Below are positions 8,139-17,931 of a DNA stretch of 64,000 nt, piece by piece. Source of the stretch: Comamonas thiooxydans (GTDB taxonomy: Bacteria; Pseudomonadota; Gammaproteobacteria; Burkholderiales; Burkholderiaceae_C); NCBI RefSeq assembly GCF_000964545.1, contig NZ_BBVD01000003.1:62001-126000 (forward strand), given 5' to 3'. The notes beneath the pieces are model-generated. The model was not told the DNA's origin. It did no database searches and worked only from the letters and a program-made list of their open reading frames with translations. A program made the translations under genes and the position numbers. Position 1 is the stretch's first letter, and each line of letters begins with the position of its first letter.

Positions 8139-10229
8139 CTACTTGGACAGATCGAGCTGGTATTTGCTCATGCCCTTGCCCGAGCCGTCATCGGCCGCCA
8201 GCACAGACACTCCCGTCAGGCCTGCCGCCTGGGCCACGCTCAAGGCATTGGTGCCGGAGCTGAACACCACCGGGCCGGCCGTCGTCACCTTGGCAAAGCG
8301 CCAGCTCTTGGCTGCGCCATTGGCCGCTCTGGTGATCTGCGGATTCTTGCGCACATACTCGATCACCACATCACGGTTCGCATCGGGCGATGCCCAGATG
8401 GCCGACGAGCCGTCGAGCTTGGGGATGAAGCTGGCACCGCTGGTGGCCCGGTAGTTGTTGGTGGCGATCACGAACTCCTGCGCCGTATCCATGGGCTTGC
8501 CCAGATAGCTGAGGTTCTTGATACGGCTGCCCAGCGGCTGGGTCACATCGATCTCGTACTGCACATCGGCGGTGGTGAACATATCGAAGTTGTAGCCCGG
8601 GAAGCTGCTGATCAAGGGCTGCTCGGCGGTCTTGTTCACGTCGATCTGGTTGAAGCGCTTGGCTGCAGCCTCCAGCCAGCTCTTGATGTCCGCGCCATTG
8701 ACCTTCACCGCATATACGGTGTTGGGGTAGAGATACAGGTCGGCCGCGTTGTAGATGGCGAGCGAGCCGGCAGCCACATCGGTGAAGTCCTTGCCGCCCT
8801 GGAAGCCGGACTTGAACGGCGCGCTCACCGACAGCACGGGCAGGCTGGCGTACTGCGGCAGATTGGCCTTGATGTAGCTGGCCACATAGGCCTGCTGGGC
8901 CTGGTTGACGATCTGGATGGCACCGGGGTCGCCCACATCGGCAAACAGCGTGCTCATGCGGAAGTCCGTGCTGCCTATGGGCGTCTTCACGTAGCTGATG
9001 GCCGCCTGATGCTGTGCCTCGATCAGCGGCGCGACGGCCGGGTCGGCATCCACAAACACCGTGGCACCCGCGGCATCCTTGTTCTGGATGTTGCGCAGCT
9101 CGCTCTTGCTGCCGGTCTTGGCCACGCTCCACTTCTTGCCGTCCCATTGCAGCGGCAGCTGGATCACGCCCAGAGCCTTGCCCCAGGAGCTGGCCATGAC
9201 CGCAGGCACGCCGTTGATGGTGCCAGCCTGGTTGTCCACACCGTTCTGGCTGTAGGCAGGCTTGGCCGACAAGTCGGGGAACACGCTGTGCTGATGGCCC
9301 ATGACCATGGCGTCGATGCCCGCCACCTTGGACAGATACAGGCCGGGGTTCTCCATGGTGGCCGAATAGGCCGAGCCGTCCAGACCACCATGCAGCAGCG
9401 CCACCACCACATCGGCACCCTTGGCGCGCAACTCTGGCACGTATTTGCCGGCAGCCTCCACCGCACCTTCGGTGTAGACCTTGCCTTCGAGATAGCGCTT
9501 GTCCCAGTTCATGATGCCCGGCGTGGTGAAGCCGATCACGCCGATCTTGATGGGCAGCTTGACTTCCTTACCATCGCTGCCCTTGGCCACCATGGTGCGC
9601 TCCAGCACGGCATAGGGCTGAACCAGCGGCTTCCTGGTCTTGCTGCTATAGACATTGGCCAGTACGGCTGGATAGCCGTTGCCCGCACATTTCTGGCTGG
9701 CATCCACGCCATCCACATCCAGACCGCCGCCCAGCACCTGGTTGAGAAAGGGCAGGCCGTAGTTGAATTCGTGATTGCCCAGCGTGCCCGCGTCAAAGCT
9801 CAACGCGCCCATGGCCTTGTACATGGACAGCTGCTGCGTGCAGGGTATGGGCTTTACCTCGGCCTCGTAGTCGGCCAGGGCCGTGCCCTGAATGGTGTCG
9901 CCGTTGTCCACCAGCAGCGTGTTGGCAAATTCCTTGCGAGCCGCACGGATCAGCGTGGCCGTGCGCTCGAAGCCATAGGTCTTGTCCTCGGCCAGCTTGA
10001 AATAGTCATAGCTGCGCACATTGAAGTGCAGGTCCGTGGTCTCCAGAACGGCCAGCGTCGCCGTGGCAGGCTGCGCGGTCACAGGCGTCGTGCTGCTGTC
10101 GTCGCTGCCGCCGCAGGCGGCCAGCAATGCGGCACAGCCCACGGCCGTCAGCACATGGCGGCGTTGTTGCAATGCCGAGAAGAAACCGCCCGAGCGCAGC
10201 TTTGCGCCAGGCAAATCGAAATCCTGCAT
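8139..10229 (-). CDS. cpdB: Bifunctional 2',3'-cyclic-nucleotide 2'-phosphodiesterase/3'-nucleotidase, lipoprotein form
   Basis: The 696-residue protein has an N-terminal export signal with a lipobox (AALLAAC, about residue 39). A calcineurin-like metallophosphatase domain follows, with LETTDLHFN, DNGDTIQG, GNHEFNYG, LLHGG and GHQHS metal-binding motifs. The C-terminal 5'-nucleotidase domain shows NAADLYLYPNTVYAVKVNG and the NNYRATSG substrate motif. Enzymes of this family hydrolyse 2',3'-cyclic nucleotides and 3'-nucleotides in the periplasm for phosphate and nucleoside scavenging. The start is uncertain by up to about 15 codons because the signal peptide follows a charged leader. Confidence 0.9.
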   Translation of the reverse strand: MQDFDLPGAKLRSGGFFSALQQRRHVLTAVGCAALLAACGGSDDSSTTPVTAQPATATLAVLETTDLHFNVRSYDYFKLAEDKTYGFERTATLIRAARKEFANTLLVDNGDTIQGTALADYEAEVKPIPCTQQLSMYKAMGALSFDAGTLGNHEFNYGLPFLNQVLGGGLDVDGVDASQKCAGNGYPAVLANVYSSKTRKPLVQPYAVLERTMVAKGSDGKEVKLPIKIGVIGFTTPGIMNWDKRYLEGKVYTEGAVEAAGKYVPELRAKGADVVVALLHGGLDGSAYSATMENPGLYLSKVAGIDAMVMGHQHSVFPDLSAKPAYSQNGVDNQAGTINGVPAVMASSWGKALGVIQLPLQWDGKKWSVAKTGSKSELRNIQNKDAAGATVFVDADPAVAPLIEAQHQAAISYVKTPIGSTDFRMSTLFADVGDPGAIQIVNQAQQAYVASYIKANLPQYASLPVLSVSAPFKSGFQGGKDFTDVAAGSLAIYNAADLYLYPNTVYAVKVNGADIKSWLEAAAKRFNQIDVNKTAEQPLISSFPGYNFDMFTTADVQYEIDVTQPLGSRIKNLSYLGKPMDTAQEFVIATNNYRATSGASFIPKLDGSSAIWASPDANRDVVIEYVRKNPQITRAANGAAKSWRFAKVTTAGPVVFSSGTNALSVAQAAGLTGVSVLAADDGSGKGMSKYQLDLSK

Positions 10230-10323
10230 GGTTGACCCTGCTTGTTGAAAAACAGGCAGTGTCGGCAGGGCTTCTTACAGCATCGTGAAGGAAATTTGAC
10301 GCTTTGAAACTGGGCTCAGGAAC

Positions 10324-10728
10324 TCAGGCGCCGCGATTGCGCATCCAGTCCGCCGTGTTCATGAAGCTGGCCTTGAGGCGCGTGCGCAAGGCCTCGGGCA
10401 CCTCGGTCTCGCCCATGGCCTGATCCATGCAAGCCACCCACTGGTCGCGCTCCTGGATCCCAATGGAAAACGGCATATGGCGCATGCGCAGACGCGGATG
10501 ACCGAAACGATCCTGGTAATAGTCGGGGCCGCCCAGCCAGCCGCAGAGAAACCAGAACAGCTTCTGGCGCGCATCGGCCAGCGTGCTGCCATGGGCGGCG
10601 CGCAGCTCCTTGTAGCCGGGCTCCAGATCCATGAGGTCATAGAAGCGGGTCACCAGTTGCTGGACTTTCTCTTCCCCGCCTATCCATTCGTAGGGGGTAT
10701 CAAACGGGGGCTTTTCTTCAATCTGCAT
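10324..10728 (-). CDS. Group II truncated haemoglobin
   Basis: The 134-residue protein is a truncated (2-on-2) haemoglobin of group II. The FWFLCGWLGGPDYY segment carries the conserved tryptophan, and GHPRLRMRHMPF contains the proximal histidine. Family members bind O2 or NO and are linked to nitrosative or oxidative stress. The start overlaps the stop of the upstream MFS gene by 11 nt, which suggests coupled expression. A link between this globin and the pump is only inferred from the overlap. Confidence 0.9.
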   Translation of the reverse strand: MQIEEKPPFDTPYEWIGGEEKVQQLVTRFYDLMDLEPGYKELRAAHGSTLADARQKLFWFLCGWLGGPDYYQDRFGHPRLRMRHMPFSIGIQERDQWVACMDQAMGETEVPEALRTRLKASFMNTADWMRNRGA

Positions 10729-12310
10729 GTGTAGCGGCTTTGCGAGTCAGTCCCGATTGTCGGACATGCGGCATGTCCATACCCGAGCGCAGGAATGCGA
10801 AAACCCCAACGGCCGTCAGCACCGTCACGCCTGCCAGCACATCGAGCAAGGTGGAAAAAGCCAGGCCATAGGCCTTGAGCAGCTCGGCGGCCGACGCATC
10901 CTGCATCAGCGCCTGCACTCCCTGCATATTGCCGGTGACCAGCATCTGGGCCACGGCCGAGCCCTGCGTCATGGAGGGCGAGAGAGCAGCCAGCTCCCGC
11001 GTCAGCAGCACGGCCAGCGCTGCCCCGACCACGGCCAGGGCAATGCCCTCGCCCGCCACACGCACGGTGCTGAAGATGCCCGTGGCCATGCCTGCACGCT
11101 CGCGCGGCACCACGGTCACGGCAAGCCCGTCCATCAGCCCCCAGGGCAGGCCTATGCCCAGACCGATCAGCAGCAGCGGCGCGGCCATCTGCGCCAGCTC
11201 CGAGCCGGGTGGACAGCGCCCCAGCCACAGCAGGCCCACGGCGCAGACCAGCAGCCCCGCGCCGCACAACAGGGCTGCCGACAGCCAGCGCGCAAGCCAG
11301 CCCGCCAGCAGTGGTACGAACAGCATGGGCAGCGACAGTACGAACATGCGCTGCCCGGCCGCGAGCGGCGCCAGGCCTTCCACGCCGATGAAGCGCAGCG
11401 GCAACAGCACCAGCAGCACCACAAAGGCGTAGGCCGGTGCTGCGGCCAGCAGCTGCACACCGACAAAGCGCGGATAGCGGAACAGCGACAGGTCCAGCAT
11501 GGGGTGAGCACTGCGGCGCTCGATCTGTACAAAGGCCGCTGCCGCCAGCAGGGCAGCCGCCAGGGGCAGCCATGTGCGGCCATGCGACCAGCCCGTTTCC
11601 GGGACTTGCAGCATGCCCCAGGTCAACAGCGCCAGCGCCAGCGTGAACGACAGCGCGCCCGGCAGGTCCAGCCGCTGTGCCTGCGGATTGCGCGATTCCG
11701 GCATATGGCGCAGGCCCAGCAGCAGCGCAGCGGATGCCGCGGCGGCTGCGCTGAGCACTACGCTGCGCCAACCCCAGCTTTGCAGCAACCAGCCCGACAG
11801 CAAGGGCCCGAAGGCCAGTCCCACACCAAAGGAGGTGCCCACGAAACTGAAGGCACGGGTACGCCGGGCTCCATCGTAGGCCTGGGCCAGGCCGGCGGTG
11901 CCTGCCGCCAGTGCAGCGGCCGCGCCCAGTCCCTGCAGCGCCCGCAACAGATCGAAGCCGATGATGGCCCCCTTGCCCTGCAGACAGACCTGCAGCAGCA
12001 CGCTGCCCACCACGACGGCCAGCCCCGCAAGAAACACGCGCCGCCGCCCGTAGACATCGGCCAGTGCTCCTGCCGCCATCAATGTGGCGCCGAAGCTCAG
12101 CATGAAGGCATTGGTGACCCAGTTCAGCGCCAGAGGGCCGCCGCCCAGAGCCTCACGCAGCGCCGGCAGCGCCACGGCCGGCCCGGTAAAGCTCAGCGGC
12201 ATGGCCAGCGCGGCCAGGCAGACCGACAGCAGCCCCCATGCAGGCGATGCGCGGCGGGTGCAAAAAGAAAGGTCCGCGTGCGGGCGGGATGGGGAAGTGG
12301 GGCAAGACAT
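10718..12310 (-). CDS. MFS drug/efflux transporter, DHA2 (14-helix) type
   Basis: The 530-residue protein is a hydrophobic MFS permease, apparently with 14 membrane helices. It has the WVTNAFMLSFGATLMAAGALADVYGRRRVF loop-2/3 region (family signature A) and a motif C-like GLAFGPLLSG. This is the EmrB/QacA (DHA2) class, which exports hydrophobic compounds by proton antiport. The ATG at 12310 gives a 30-residue cytoplasmic leader; the open frame extends upstream without support. A LysR-type regulator is transcribed divergently from 109 bp away and probably controls it. Confidence 0.88.
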   Translation of the reverse strand: MSCPTSPSRPHADLSFCTRRASPAWGLLSVCLAALAMPLSFTGPAVALPALREALGGGPLALNWVTNAFMLSFGATLMAAGALADVYGRRRVFLAGLAVVVGSVLLQVCLQGKGAIIGFDLLRALQGLGAAAALAAGTAGLAQAYDGARRTRAFSFVGTSFGVGLAFGPLLSGWLLQSWGWRSVVLSAAAAASAALLLGLRHMPESRNPQAQRLDLPGALSFTLALALLTWGMLQVPETGWSHGRTWLPLAAALLAAAAFVQIERRSAHPMLDLSLFRYPRFVGVQLLAAAPAYAFVVLLVLLPLRFIGVEGLAPLAAGQRMFVLSLPMLFVPLLAGWLARWLSAALLCGAGLLVCAVGLLWLGRCPPGSELAQMAAPLLLIGLGIGLPWGLMDGLAVTVVPRERAGMATGIFSTVRVAGEGIALAVVGAALAVLLTRELAALSPSMTQGSAVAQMLVTGNMQGVQALMQDASAAELLKAYGLAFSTLLDVLAGVTVLTAVGVFAFLRSGMDMPHVRQSGLTRKAATHAD

Positions 12311-12418
12311 GGAGGGCTGGCGTCGTGAATCAATCAGACATGCAAGATAAAAGCTCTCCAATGAAACGAAAATAGCTTTAGCACTCCACACAATCCCAAC
12401 CAAAGGTTGCCAATCACC

Positions 12419-13294
12419 ATGGACAGCTTCAGCGGACTTGAGTCCTTTGTACGTGCCGCCGATCTTCTGAGCTTTGCCGAGGCCGGTCGCGCACTCGGCA
12501 TCTCGGCCTCGGCCGTGGGCAAGAACGTGGCGCGCCTGGAGCAGCAGCTAGGCCTGCGCCTGTTCCATCGCACCACGCGCCAGGTTCGCCTCACTCAGGA
12601 AGGCAGCCTGTTCCACGAGCGCTGCCGACGCATCCTCGACGAGCTGCACGATGCACGCGCCGCCATGCAGGCCGCCGCCGAAGCGCCGCGCGGCCGGCTG
12701 CGCGTGAGCCTGCCCACCATCGGCTACCGTTTTCTGCTGCCCGTGCTGCCCGAATTTCAGGCCCGCTATCCCGAGGTGGAGCTGGATCTGGACTTCAACG
12801 ACCATCTGGTCGATGTCGTCGAAGCCGGCCTCGATGTGGTCATCCGCAGCGGCGAGCTGGCCGACTCGCGGCTGGTGGCGCGCCGACTGGGGCCGTTTCG
12901 CTTCATTCTGGCAGCCTCGCCGGCCTATCTGTCCAAGCGCGGCGTGCTGCTGACGCCGCCCGACCTTGCCGGACACAGCAGCCTGCGCTATCGCTTTCTG
13001 AACAGCGGCAAGCTCGAGGAGTGGATGCTGCCCGGGCTGCCGGCCATGCCCATCGCCCTGGTCTGCAACAATATGGAAGCCATGCTGGGCGCGGCCGTCT
13101 CAGGCCTGGGCCTGGCCTATATGCCCGACTTCCTGGCCCGCGACGCACTGGCGCGTGGCGAGCTCCAGCAGGTGCTGGCCGAGCAGCTCACGCATAGCGG
13201 GCAGTTCTCGGCACTCTGGCCCTCCAGCCGCCAGCTCTCGCCCAAGGTCAGGGCCTTTGTGGACTTTGCGAGCGAGCGGTTGTTCAAGGGCTAA
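12419..13294 (+). CDS. LysR-type transcriptional regulator
   Basis: The 291-residue protein has an N-terminal winged helix-turn-helix (SFAEAGRALGISASAVGKNVARLEQQLG, about residues 18-45) and a C-terminal periplasmic-binding-like effector domain starting at about residue 90 (RGRLRVSLPTIGYRFLLP). It is divergent from the MFS transporter gene and is the likely regulator of it. A TTG 12 nt upstream could also start the frame, but the ATG at 12419 (MDSFSGLESFVRAAD) fits the family. The effector is unknown. The gap holds an imperfect inverted repeat (TAAAAGCT...AGCTTTA) that could be part of the operator. Confidence 0.92.
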   Translation: MDSFSGLESFVRAADLLSFAEAGRALGISASAVGKNVARLEQQLGLRLFHRTTRQVRLTQEGSLFHERCRRILDELHDARAAMQAAAEAPRGRLRVSLPTIGYRFLLPVLPEFQARYPEVELDLDFNDHLVDVVEAGLDVVIRSGELADSRLVARRLGPFRFILAASPAYLSKRGVLLTPPDLAGHSSLRYRFLNSGKLEEWMLPGLPAMPIALVCNNMEAMLGAAVSGLGLAYMPDFLARDALARGELQQVLAEQLTHSGQFSALWPSSRQLSPKVRAFVDFASERLFKG

Positions 13295-13307
13295 CCTTAG
13301 AACATTC

Positions 13308-15845
13308 TTATTCCGCCGCCTGGCGCAGCGTGATCATCACGGGGCGGCTGACCACCTCGCGCAAGGCCCACCAGCCGGCCAGCCAGGCCAGCAATGCGCC
13401 CGCCAGCGCGCCCACCAGGGGCACCCACCAGAGCACATTCCACTCGAAATCAAACACCCAGCGCGCCAGCGCCCAGCCCACAGCAAGGGCCACACAACTG
13501 GCCAGAAAGCCGGCCATCAGGCCCACTCCGGCCAGCTCGGCGCTCTGCACCTGCTGCAGCAGGCCCGACCTGGCGCCCACGGCGCGCATGATGGCGTATT
13601 CGCGCGCTCTTTCCTCACGTGTGCCGGTGACGGAAGCAAACAGCACCACCAGCCCCGCCACCAGCGTGAAGCCGAACAGAAACTCCACGGCGCGTATGAC
13701 CTGGTCCATCACCTGCTGCACCTGGGCCAGCGTGCTGCTCAGGTCGACATTGGTGATGTTGGGAAATTCATTGACCAGTGCATTGTCAAAGCCCTTGATG
13801 TCGGGCGCACGATAGGCCGCCAGATAGGTCACGGCCACGTTCTCCAGGTGCTGCACGGGGTAGATCACAAAGAAGTTGGCGCGCATGGAACTCCAGTCCA
13901 CCTTGCGCAGGCTGGTGATGCGGGCTTCGCTTTCCTCGCCGCCGATATCGAAGCGTAGCGTGTCGCCCAGCTTCAGGCCCAGGGTCTTGGCAATGCCTTC
14001 TTCCATGCTGATCGCGCCCTGCTCGCCCGCCTGCCAGCGGCCGCCCACGATCTGGTTGTGATCCGGCATGGTTTCGGCAGTGGAGATATTGAACTCCCGG
14101 TCCACCAGGCGCTTGGCACGGTCTTCCTCATAGTCATCGGGGCTGACGGCCTTGCCGTTGACGGCGATCAGCCGGCCGCGAATCATGGGATACCAGTCAT
14201 AGCTGTGCACGCCAGCCTTTTTCAGCGCGGCCTGAAAGTCCTGCGCCTGATCGGGCTGGACATTGATCACAAAGCGGTCGGGCGCATTGGCAGGGGTGGC
14301 CTTGCGCCAGCTGGCAATCAGATCGGTGCGCAGCAGTACCAGCAGCACCAGGGCCAGCAGCCCCACGGCCAGCGAGCTGACCTGCACCACGGCATACACG
14401 GGCTTGGCCGAGACCTGGCGCGTGGCCATTACCAGCCATCGCGGCGCCGTGGCCTCATTGACCACCTGGCGCAGCAGCTTGACGGCCAGCCAGGCCAGGC
14501 CCGCGAACAGCAACACGGCCACGGCAAAGCCGCCCACGGCAATCAGGCCCAGCTTGATGTCGCGGCTGGCCACCATCAGCAAGGCCGCAAACCCCGTCAC
14601 GCCCACGCCCAGCACCAGCCATGAGGCGGGTTTGAGCGCCCCCAGATCGCGCCGCATCACGCGTAGCGGTGGCACCTGGGCCAGCTGCAGCACGGGCGGC
14701 AGGCCAAACGCCAGCAACAGGGTCAGCCCCATGCCCATGCCGAACAATGCGGGCCACAGGCTCGCCGCAGGCAGGGCGGACTCGACCAGTCCGGCCAGCA
14801 GCCAGACAAACACATGGTGCACGGCCCAGCCCAGCAGCACGCCGGCCGCGCTGGCGGCCAGGGCAATGCTCACGAATTCCACGACATAGGCCAGGGCAAT
14901 ACGGCGCTGACTCTGGCCGAGCACGCGCAGCATGGCCGACGCATCGAGATGGCTGTTGGCAAAAGCACGCGCCGCCAGTGCCACGGCCACGGCCGAGAGC
15001 AGCGCCGATAGCAGCGCCACCAGACTCAGGAACTTCTCGGCCCTGTCCAGGGTCTGGCGCATCTCGGGGCGGCCGCTTTCCAGCGATTCCACACGCACGC
15101 CATGCAGGCTCTTGGCCAGCTCCTGCGCCCAGCCCAGATAGTCTTGCGCAGCCCGTTCTGCGCCGCGCCCGGCGTCTGCCTGCGCAGCCACGGCCAGTCG
15201 ATAGGTGATGCGGCTGGCCGGCTGTACCAGGCGCGTGGCGGGCAGGTCGGCGCTGTTGATCATCACGCGCGGGGCAAAGCTCATGAAACCCGCGCCACGA
15301 TCGGGCTCGATGGCGATGATGTGCGAGATATGAAAGCTCGCATCGCCCAGCAGCAGTCTGTCGCCGAGCTTCAGGCCCAGCGCCTCCAGCAGCGGCGCAT
15401 CGACCCAGGCATGGCCGCTTTCGGGAATCGCCCGCACTTCCAGATCCGGCTGGCCCGTCCCCTGGTTCAGATTCAGCACGCCGCGCAAAGGATAGCCGGG
15501 CTCCACGCTTTTGAGCGCCACCAGACGGCTGGCACCACCCTGCTCCTGAGCGGCCCGCGCCATGGTCGGAAAGCTGGCCGTGGCCACGGTCTGCAGCCCC
15601 TGCTGCCTGGCCTGCTGCACAAAAACCGCGGGAGCGGGGTTGTCGCTGACCACCACCACATCGCCGCCCAGCAACTGGCGGGCGTCACGCTGCAGGCCTG
15701 CCTGCAGGCGGTCGGCAAAAAAGCCCACCGAGCTCAGTGCCGCCACGGCCAGCAGCACGGCCACGATGATCAGGCGCAGTTCGCCAGCGCGCAGATCGCG
15801 CCAGAGATTGCGCAGCCCCAGAATCCAGACAGATGATGCTTGCAT
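13308..15845 (-). CDS. FtsX-like ABC transporter permease (YbbP type)
   Basis: The 845-residue protein has an N-terminal helix (LRLIIVAVLLAVAALSSVGF), a large periplasmic domain, then two FtsX-like blocks of membrane helices with a second periplasmic domain between them, ending in WWALREVVSRPVMITLRQ. The layout matches YbbP-type permeases, which are related to lipoprotein-releasing and MacB-like systems and thought to act in envelope or lipid handling. The usual ATPase partner (YbbA) is not adjacent in this window. The start is the ATG at 15845; the frame extends 17 codons further without family support. The gene is convergent with the LysR gene. Confidence 0.87.
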   Translation of the reverse strand: MQASSVWILGLRNLWRDLRAGELRLIIVAVLLAVAALSSVGFFADRLQAGLQRDARQLLGGDVVVVSDNPAPAVFVQQARQQGLQTVATASFPTMARAAQEQGGASRLVALKSVEPGYPLRGVLNLNQGTGQPDLEVRAIPESGHAWVDAPLLEALGLKLGDRLLLGDASFHISHIIAIEPDRGAGFMSFAPRVMINSADLPATRLVQPASRITYRLAVAAQADAGRGAERAAQDYLGWAQELAKSLHGVRVESLESGRPEMRQTLDRAEKFLSLVALLSALLSAVAVALAARAFANSHLDASAMLRVLGQSQRRIALAYVVEFVSIALAASAAGVLLGWAVHHVFVWLLAGLVESALPAASLWPALFGMGMGLTLLLAFGLPPVLQLAQVPPLRVMRRDLGALKPASWLVLGVGVTGFAALLMVASRDIKLGLIAVGGFAVAVLLFAGLAWLAVKLLRQVVNEATAPRWLVMATRQVSAKPVYAVVQVSSLAVGLLALVLLVLLRTDLIASWRKATPANAPDRFVINVQPDQAQDFQAALKKAGVHSYDWYPMIRGRLIAVNGKAVSPDDYEEDRAKRLVDREFNISTAETMPDHNQIVGGRWQAGEQGAISMEEGIAKTLGLKLGDTLRFDIGGEESEARITSLRKVDWSSMRANFFVIYPVQHLENVAVTYLAAYRAPDIKGFDNALVNEFPNITNVDLSSTLAQVQQVMDQVIRAVEFLFGFTLVAGLVVLFASVTGTREERAREYAIMRAVGARSGLLQQVQSAELAGVGLMAGFLASCVALAVGWALARWVFDFEWNVLWWVPLVGALAGALLAWLAGWWALREVVSRPVMITLRQAAE

Positions 15846-15947
15846 GGTCTGCACGATAGCGCAGCGGCCTGCCGCCATGCCAGAACTGCATGGCAATGTC
15901 CTGCTTGAGCGGGACGATAATCGGTGCCTTCAGACGGAGGCCAGAAC

Positions 15948-16709
15948 GTGGAAGTGATCTTGGTGGTGGCCCTGGGGGCTGCGGTGGCAGGCTTTGTGCA
16001 AGGGCTGTCGGGCTTTGCCTTCGGCATGGTGGCCATGTCGTTCTGGGCCTGGGTGCTGGAGCCGCAACTGGCCGCCGTGCTCTCGGTGTTTGGCTCGCTG
16101 ACGGGGCAGATCATTGCGGCCTTCACCGTGCGGCGCGAATTTCACTGGAAGTCGCTGCTGCCGTTTATCGCCGGCGGTCTGGCCGGCATTCCCATGGGCG
16201 TGGCCGTGATGCCGCATCTCAATATGGACTGGTTCAAGTTCGGCCTGGGCTGTCTGCTGGTGCTGTGGTGTCCCACCATGCTGCTCAGCGCCCACCTGCC
16301 CCGGCTGACGCTGGGCGGCGGCCTGCTGGCCCGCTGCAGCGATGCGATTGCGGGGCTCATCGGCGGCGCCATGGGCGGGCTGGGCGGCTTCAGCGGCACC
16401 GTGCCCACGCTGTGGTGCACGCTGCGCGGCTTTGAACGCCATGTGCAGCGCACGGTGATCCAGAACTTCAACCTCTCGGTGCTGGCCGTCACCATGGCCA
16501 GCTATCTGGCCACCGGCCTGGTCAAGCCCGCCATGTGGCCCTCGTTCGCCATCGTGCTGCCGGCCGTGCTGGTGCCCGTGATCTTCGGCACCCGCGTCTA
16601 CAAAGGCGTGAGCGATGCCCGCTTTCGCCAGATCGTGCTGGGCCTGCTGACCTGCTCGGGCATCGCCATGCTGGCGGCGTCCGTGCCGCGGCTGTTCCTT
16701 GCACCCTAA
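15948..16709 (+). CDS. TSUP family (TauE/SafE-type) transporter
   Basis: The 253-residue protein appears to have eight hydrophobic segments in two repeats, each opening with a glycine-rich helix (AGFVQGLSGFAFGMV and AGLIGGAMGGLGGFSGTVPT), as in the TauE/SafE family of anion exporters. The GTG at 15948 is preferred because GGAGG lies 7 nt upstream; another GTG exists at 15924. Members export sulfite, sulfoacetate or other organic anions. A sulfite role next to a genome region with xsc is tempting, but xsc is 15 kb away, so the substrate is open. Confidence 0.85.
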   Translation: MEVILVVALGAAVAGFVQGLSGFAFGMVAMSFWAWVLEPQLAAVLSVFGSLTGQIIAAFTVRREFHWKSLLPFIAGGLAGIPMGVAVMPHLNMDWFKFGLGCLLVLWCPTMLLSAHLPRLTLGGGLLARCSDAIAGLIGGAMGGLGGFSGTVPTLWCTLRGFERHVQRTVIQNFNLSVLAVTMASYLATGLVKPAMWPSFAIVLPAVLVPVIFGTRVYKGVSDARFRQIVLGLLTCSGIAMLAASVPRLFLAP

Positions 16710-16759
16710 TGTAAAACTGCCTACGGCAAGGCTGATCGCAAGCCACTACCATCTGCGGC

Positions 16760-17830
16760 ATGAATGCCGCGCCTACTGCCCCCACACCTGAACTGACCGC
16801 CTTTGCCCACGCCATCCCCAAGATGGAGTTGCACTGCCATCTGCTGGGCACGGTCAGAAAAAACACCTTCATCGAACTGGTGCAGCGCGCCAAGGCGCCG
16901 CTGACTGCCGAAGAGATCGAGGCTTTCTACACACGCGGCGAAAAGCCCGTGGGCGTGCTGCGCGTGCTGCGCGCACTCGACGAGTGGCTGCTGCAGACGC
17001 CGGCCGATCTGGAGCGCATTACCTATGAATATCTGCAGGATGCCGCCGCCCACCAGGTGCGCTATGCCGAATTCTTCTGGAACCCCACGGGCACGGTGCA
17101 ATGCTCGGGCATGAGCTATGCCGCCGCCCAGCAAGCCATCCTGGCCGGCGCCGCAGCCGCGCAAAAGGATTGCGGCATACGTGGCCGCCTGGTGCCGTCC
17201 ATCGACCGCGAAGCCCCGGCCGAGGCCGCCGTGCAGATGGTGCAATGGATGCTGGACAACCGCCATGACGATGTGCCCGGCATCGGCATCGACTACCGTG
17301 AAAACGAGCGCCCGCCCGAGCTGTTTGTCGAGGCCTATGCGCTGGCGCGCCAGAACGGCCTCAAGACCACGGCCCATGCCAGCGAGTTCGGCCTGCCCTG
17401 GAACAATCTGCAAACGGCCATAGAGACTCTAAAGGTGGACCGCGTCGACCACGGCTACACCGTCATCGACAACCCCGAACTGGCCCGGCGCTGCGCCGAT
17501 CTGGGCATTGTGTTCACCGTGGTGCCGACCAATTCCTACTACCTGCGCACGCTGGCACCCGAGCGCTGGGCGCTGGACCACCCGATACGCCAGATGCCCG
17601 GCCTGGGCCTTCGCGTGCATCCCAACACCGACGACCCCACGCTGCACCATGTGGACCCCACAGGGGCCTGGACCAAGATGGTCAGCGACTTTGGTTTTTC
17701 GATTGCCGACCTCAGGGACTTCATGCTCAATGGCATCGATGCGGCCTGGATAGACGAGAGCGAAAAGCGCAGCCTGCGCCAGCAGTGGAGCGCAGAGTTC
17801 GATGCATTGAGCAGCACACACCACTTCTAA
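16760..17830 (+). CDS. Adenosine/adenine deaminase family protein
   Basis: The 356-residue protein belongs to the metal-dependent adenosine deaminase superfamily. The metal and catalytic motifs are visible: KMELHCHLLGT (HxH, about residue 25), TTAHASE (about residue 200), VDHGYTV (about residue 230) and HPNTDDP (about residue 290). These enzymes hydrolytically deaminate adenosine or adenine in purine salvage. The HASE and VDHGY forms differ slightly from textbook HAGE and RIGHG, so the exact substrate (adenosine, adenine or a modified nucleoside) is uncertain. Confidence 0.85.
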   Translation: MNAAPTAPTPELTAFAHAIPKMELHCHLLGTVRKNTFIELVQRAKAPLTAEEIEAFYTRGEKPVGVLRVLRALDEWLLQTPADLERITYEYLQDAAAHQVRYAEFFWNPTGTVQCSGMSYAAAQQAILAGAAAAQKDCGIRGRLVPSIDREAPAEAAVQMVQWMLDNRHDDVPGIGIDYRENERPPELFVEAYALARQNGLKTTAHASEFGLPWNNLQTAIETLKVDRVDHGYTVIDNPELARRCADLGIVFTVVPTNSYYLRTLAPERWALDHPIRQMPGLGLRVHPNTDDPTLHHVDPTGAWTKMVSDFGFSIADLRDFMLNGIDAAWIDESEKRSLRQQWSAEFDALSSTHHF

Positions 17831-17892
17831 TCAAATATCGCTGCAGCGCTTTCCCATAAAGTGCCTTCAGCTATCAAAATCAATTCAAGCAG
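17825..17892 (-). repeat. Repeat family B copy
   Basis: Read on the minus strand it contains ATTTTGATAGCTG followed by GGCACTTTAT and AAGCGCTGCAGCGATATTTGA, similar to the copies at 31083 and 25204. It begins at the 3' end of the deaminase gene and fills most of the gap to the next gene. Confidence 0.55.
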
Positions 17893-17931
17893 GCAGAACA
17901 CCCGCCTCCTCTCTTAACGACCATCTGCCCT

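Noticed and set aside
8103..10235. 710-codon plus-strand frame antisense to the cyclic nucleotidase gene
   Set aside because: It has no recognisable domain and mirrors the codon bias of the real gene.
15948..16709. The TSUP transporter as the sulfite exporter of the xsc pathway
   Set aside because: It is 15 kb from xsc with unrelated genes between, so the family alone does not show the substrate.
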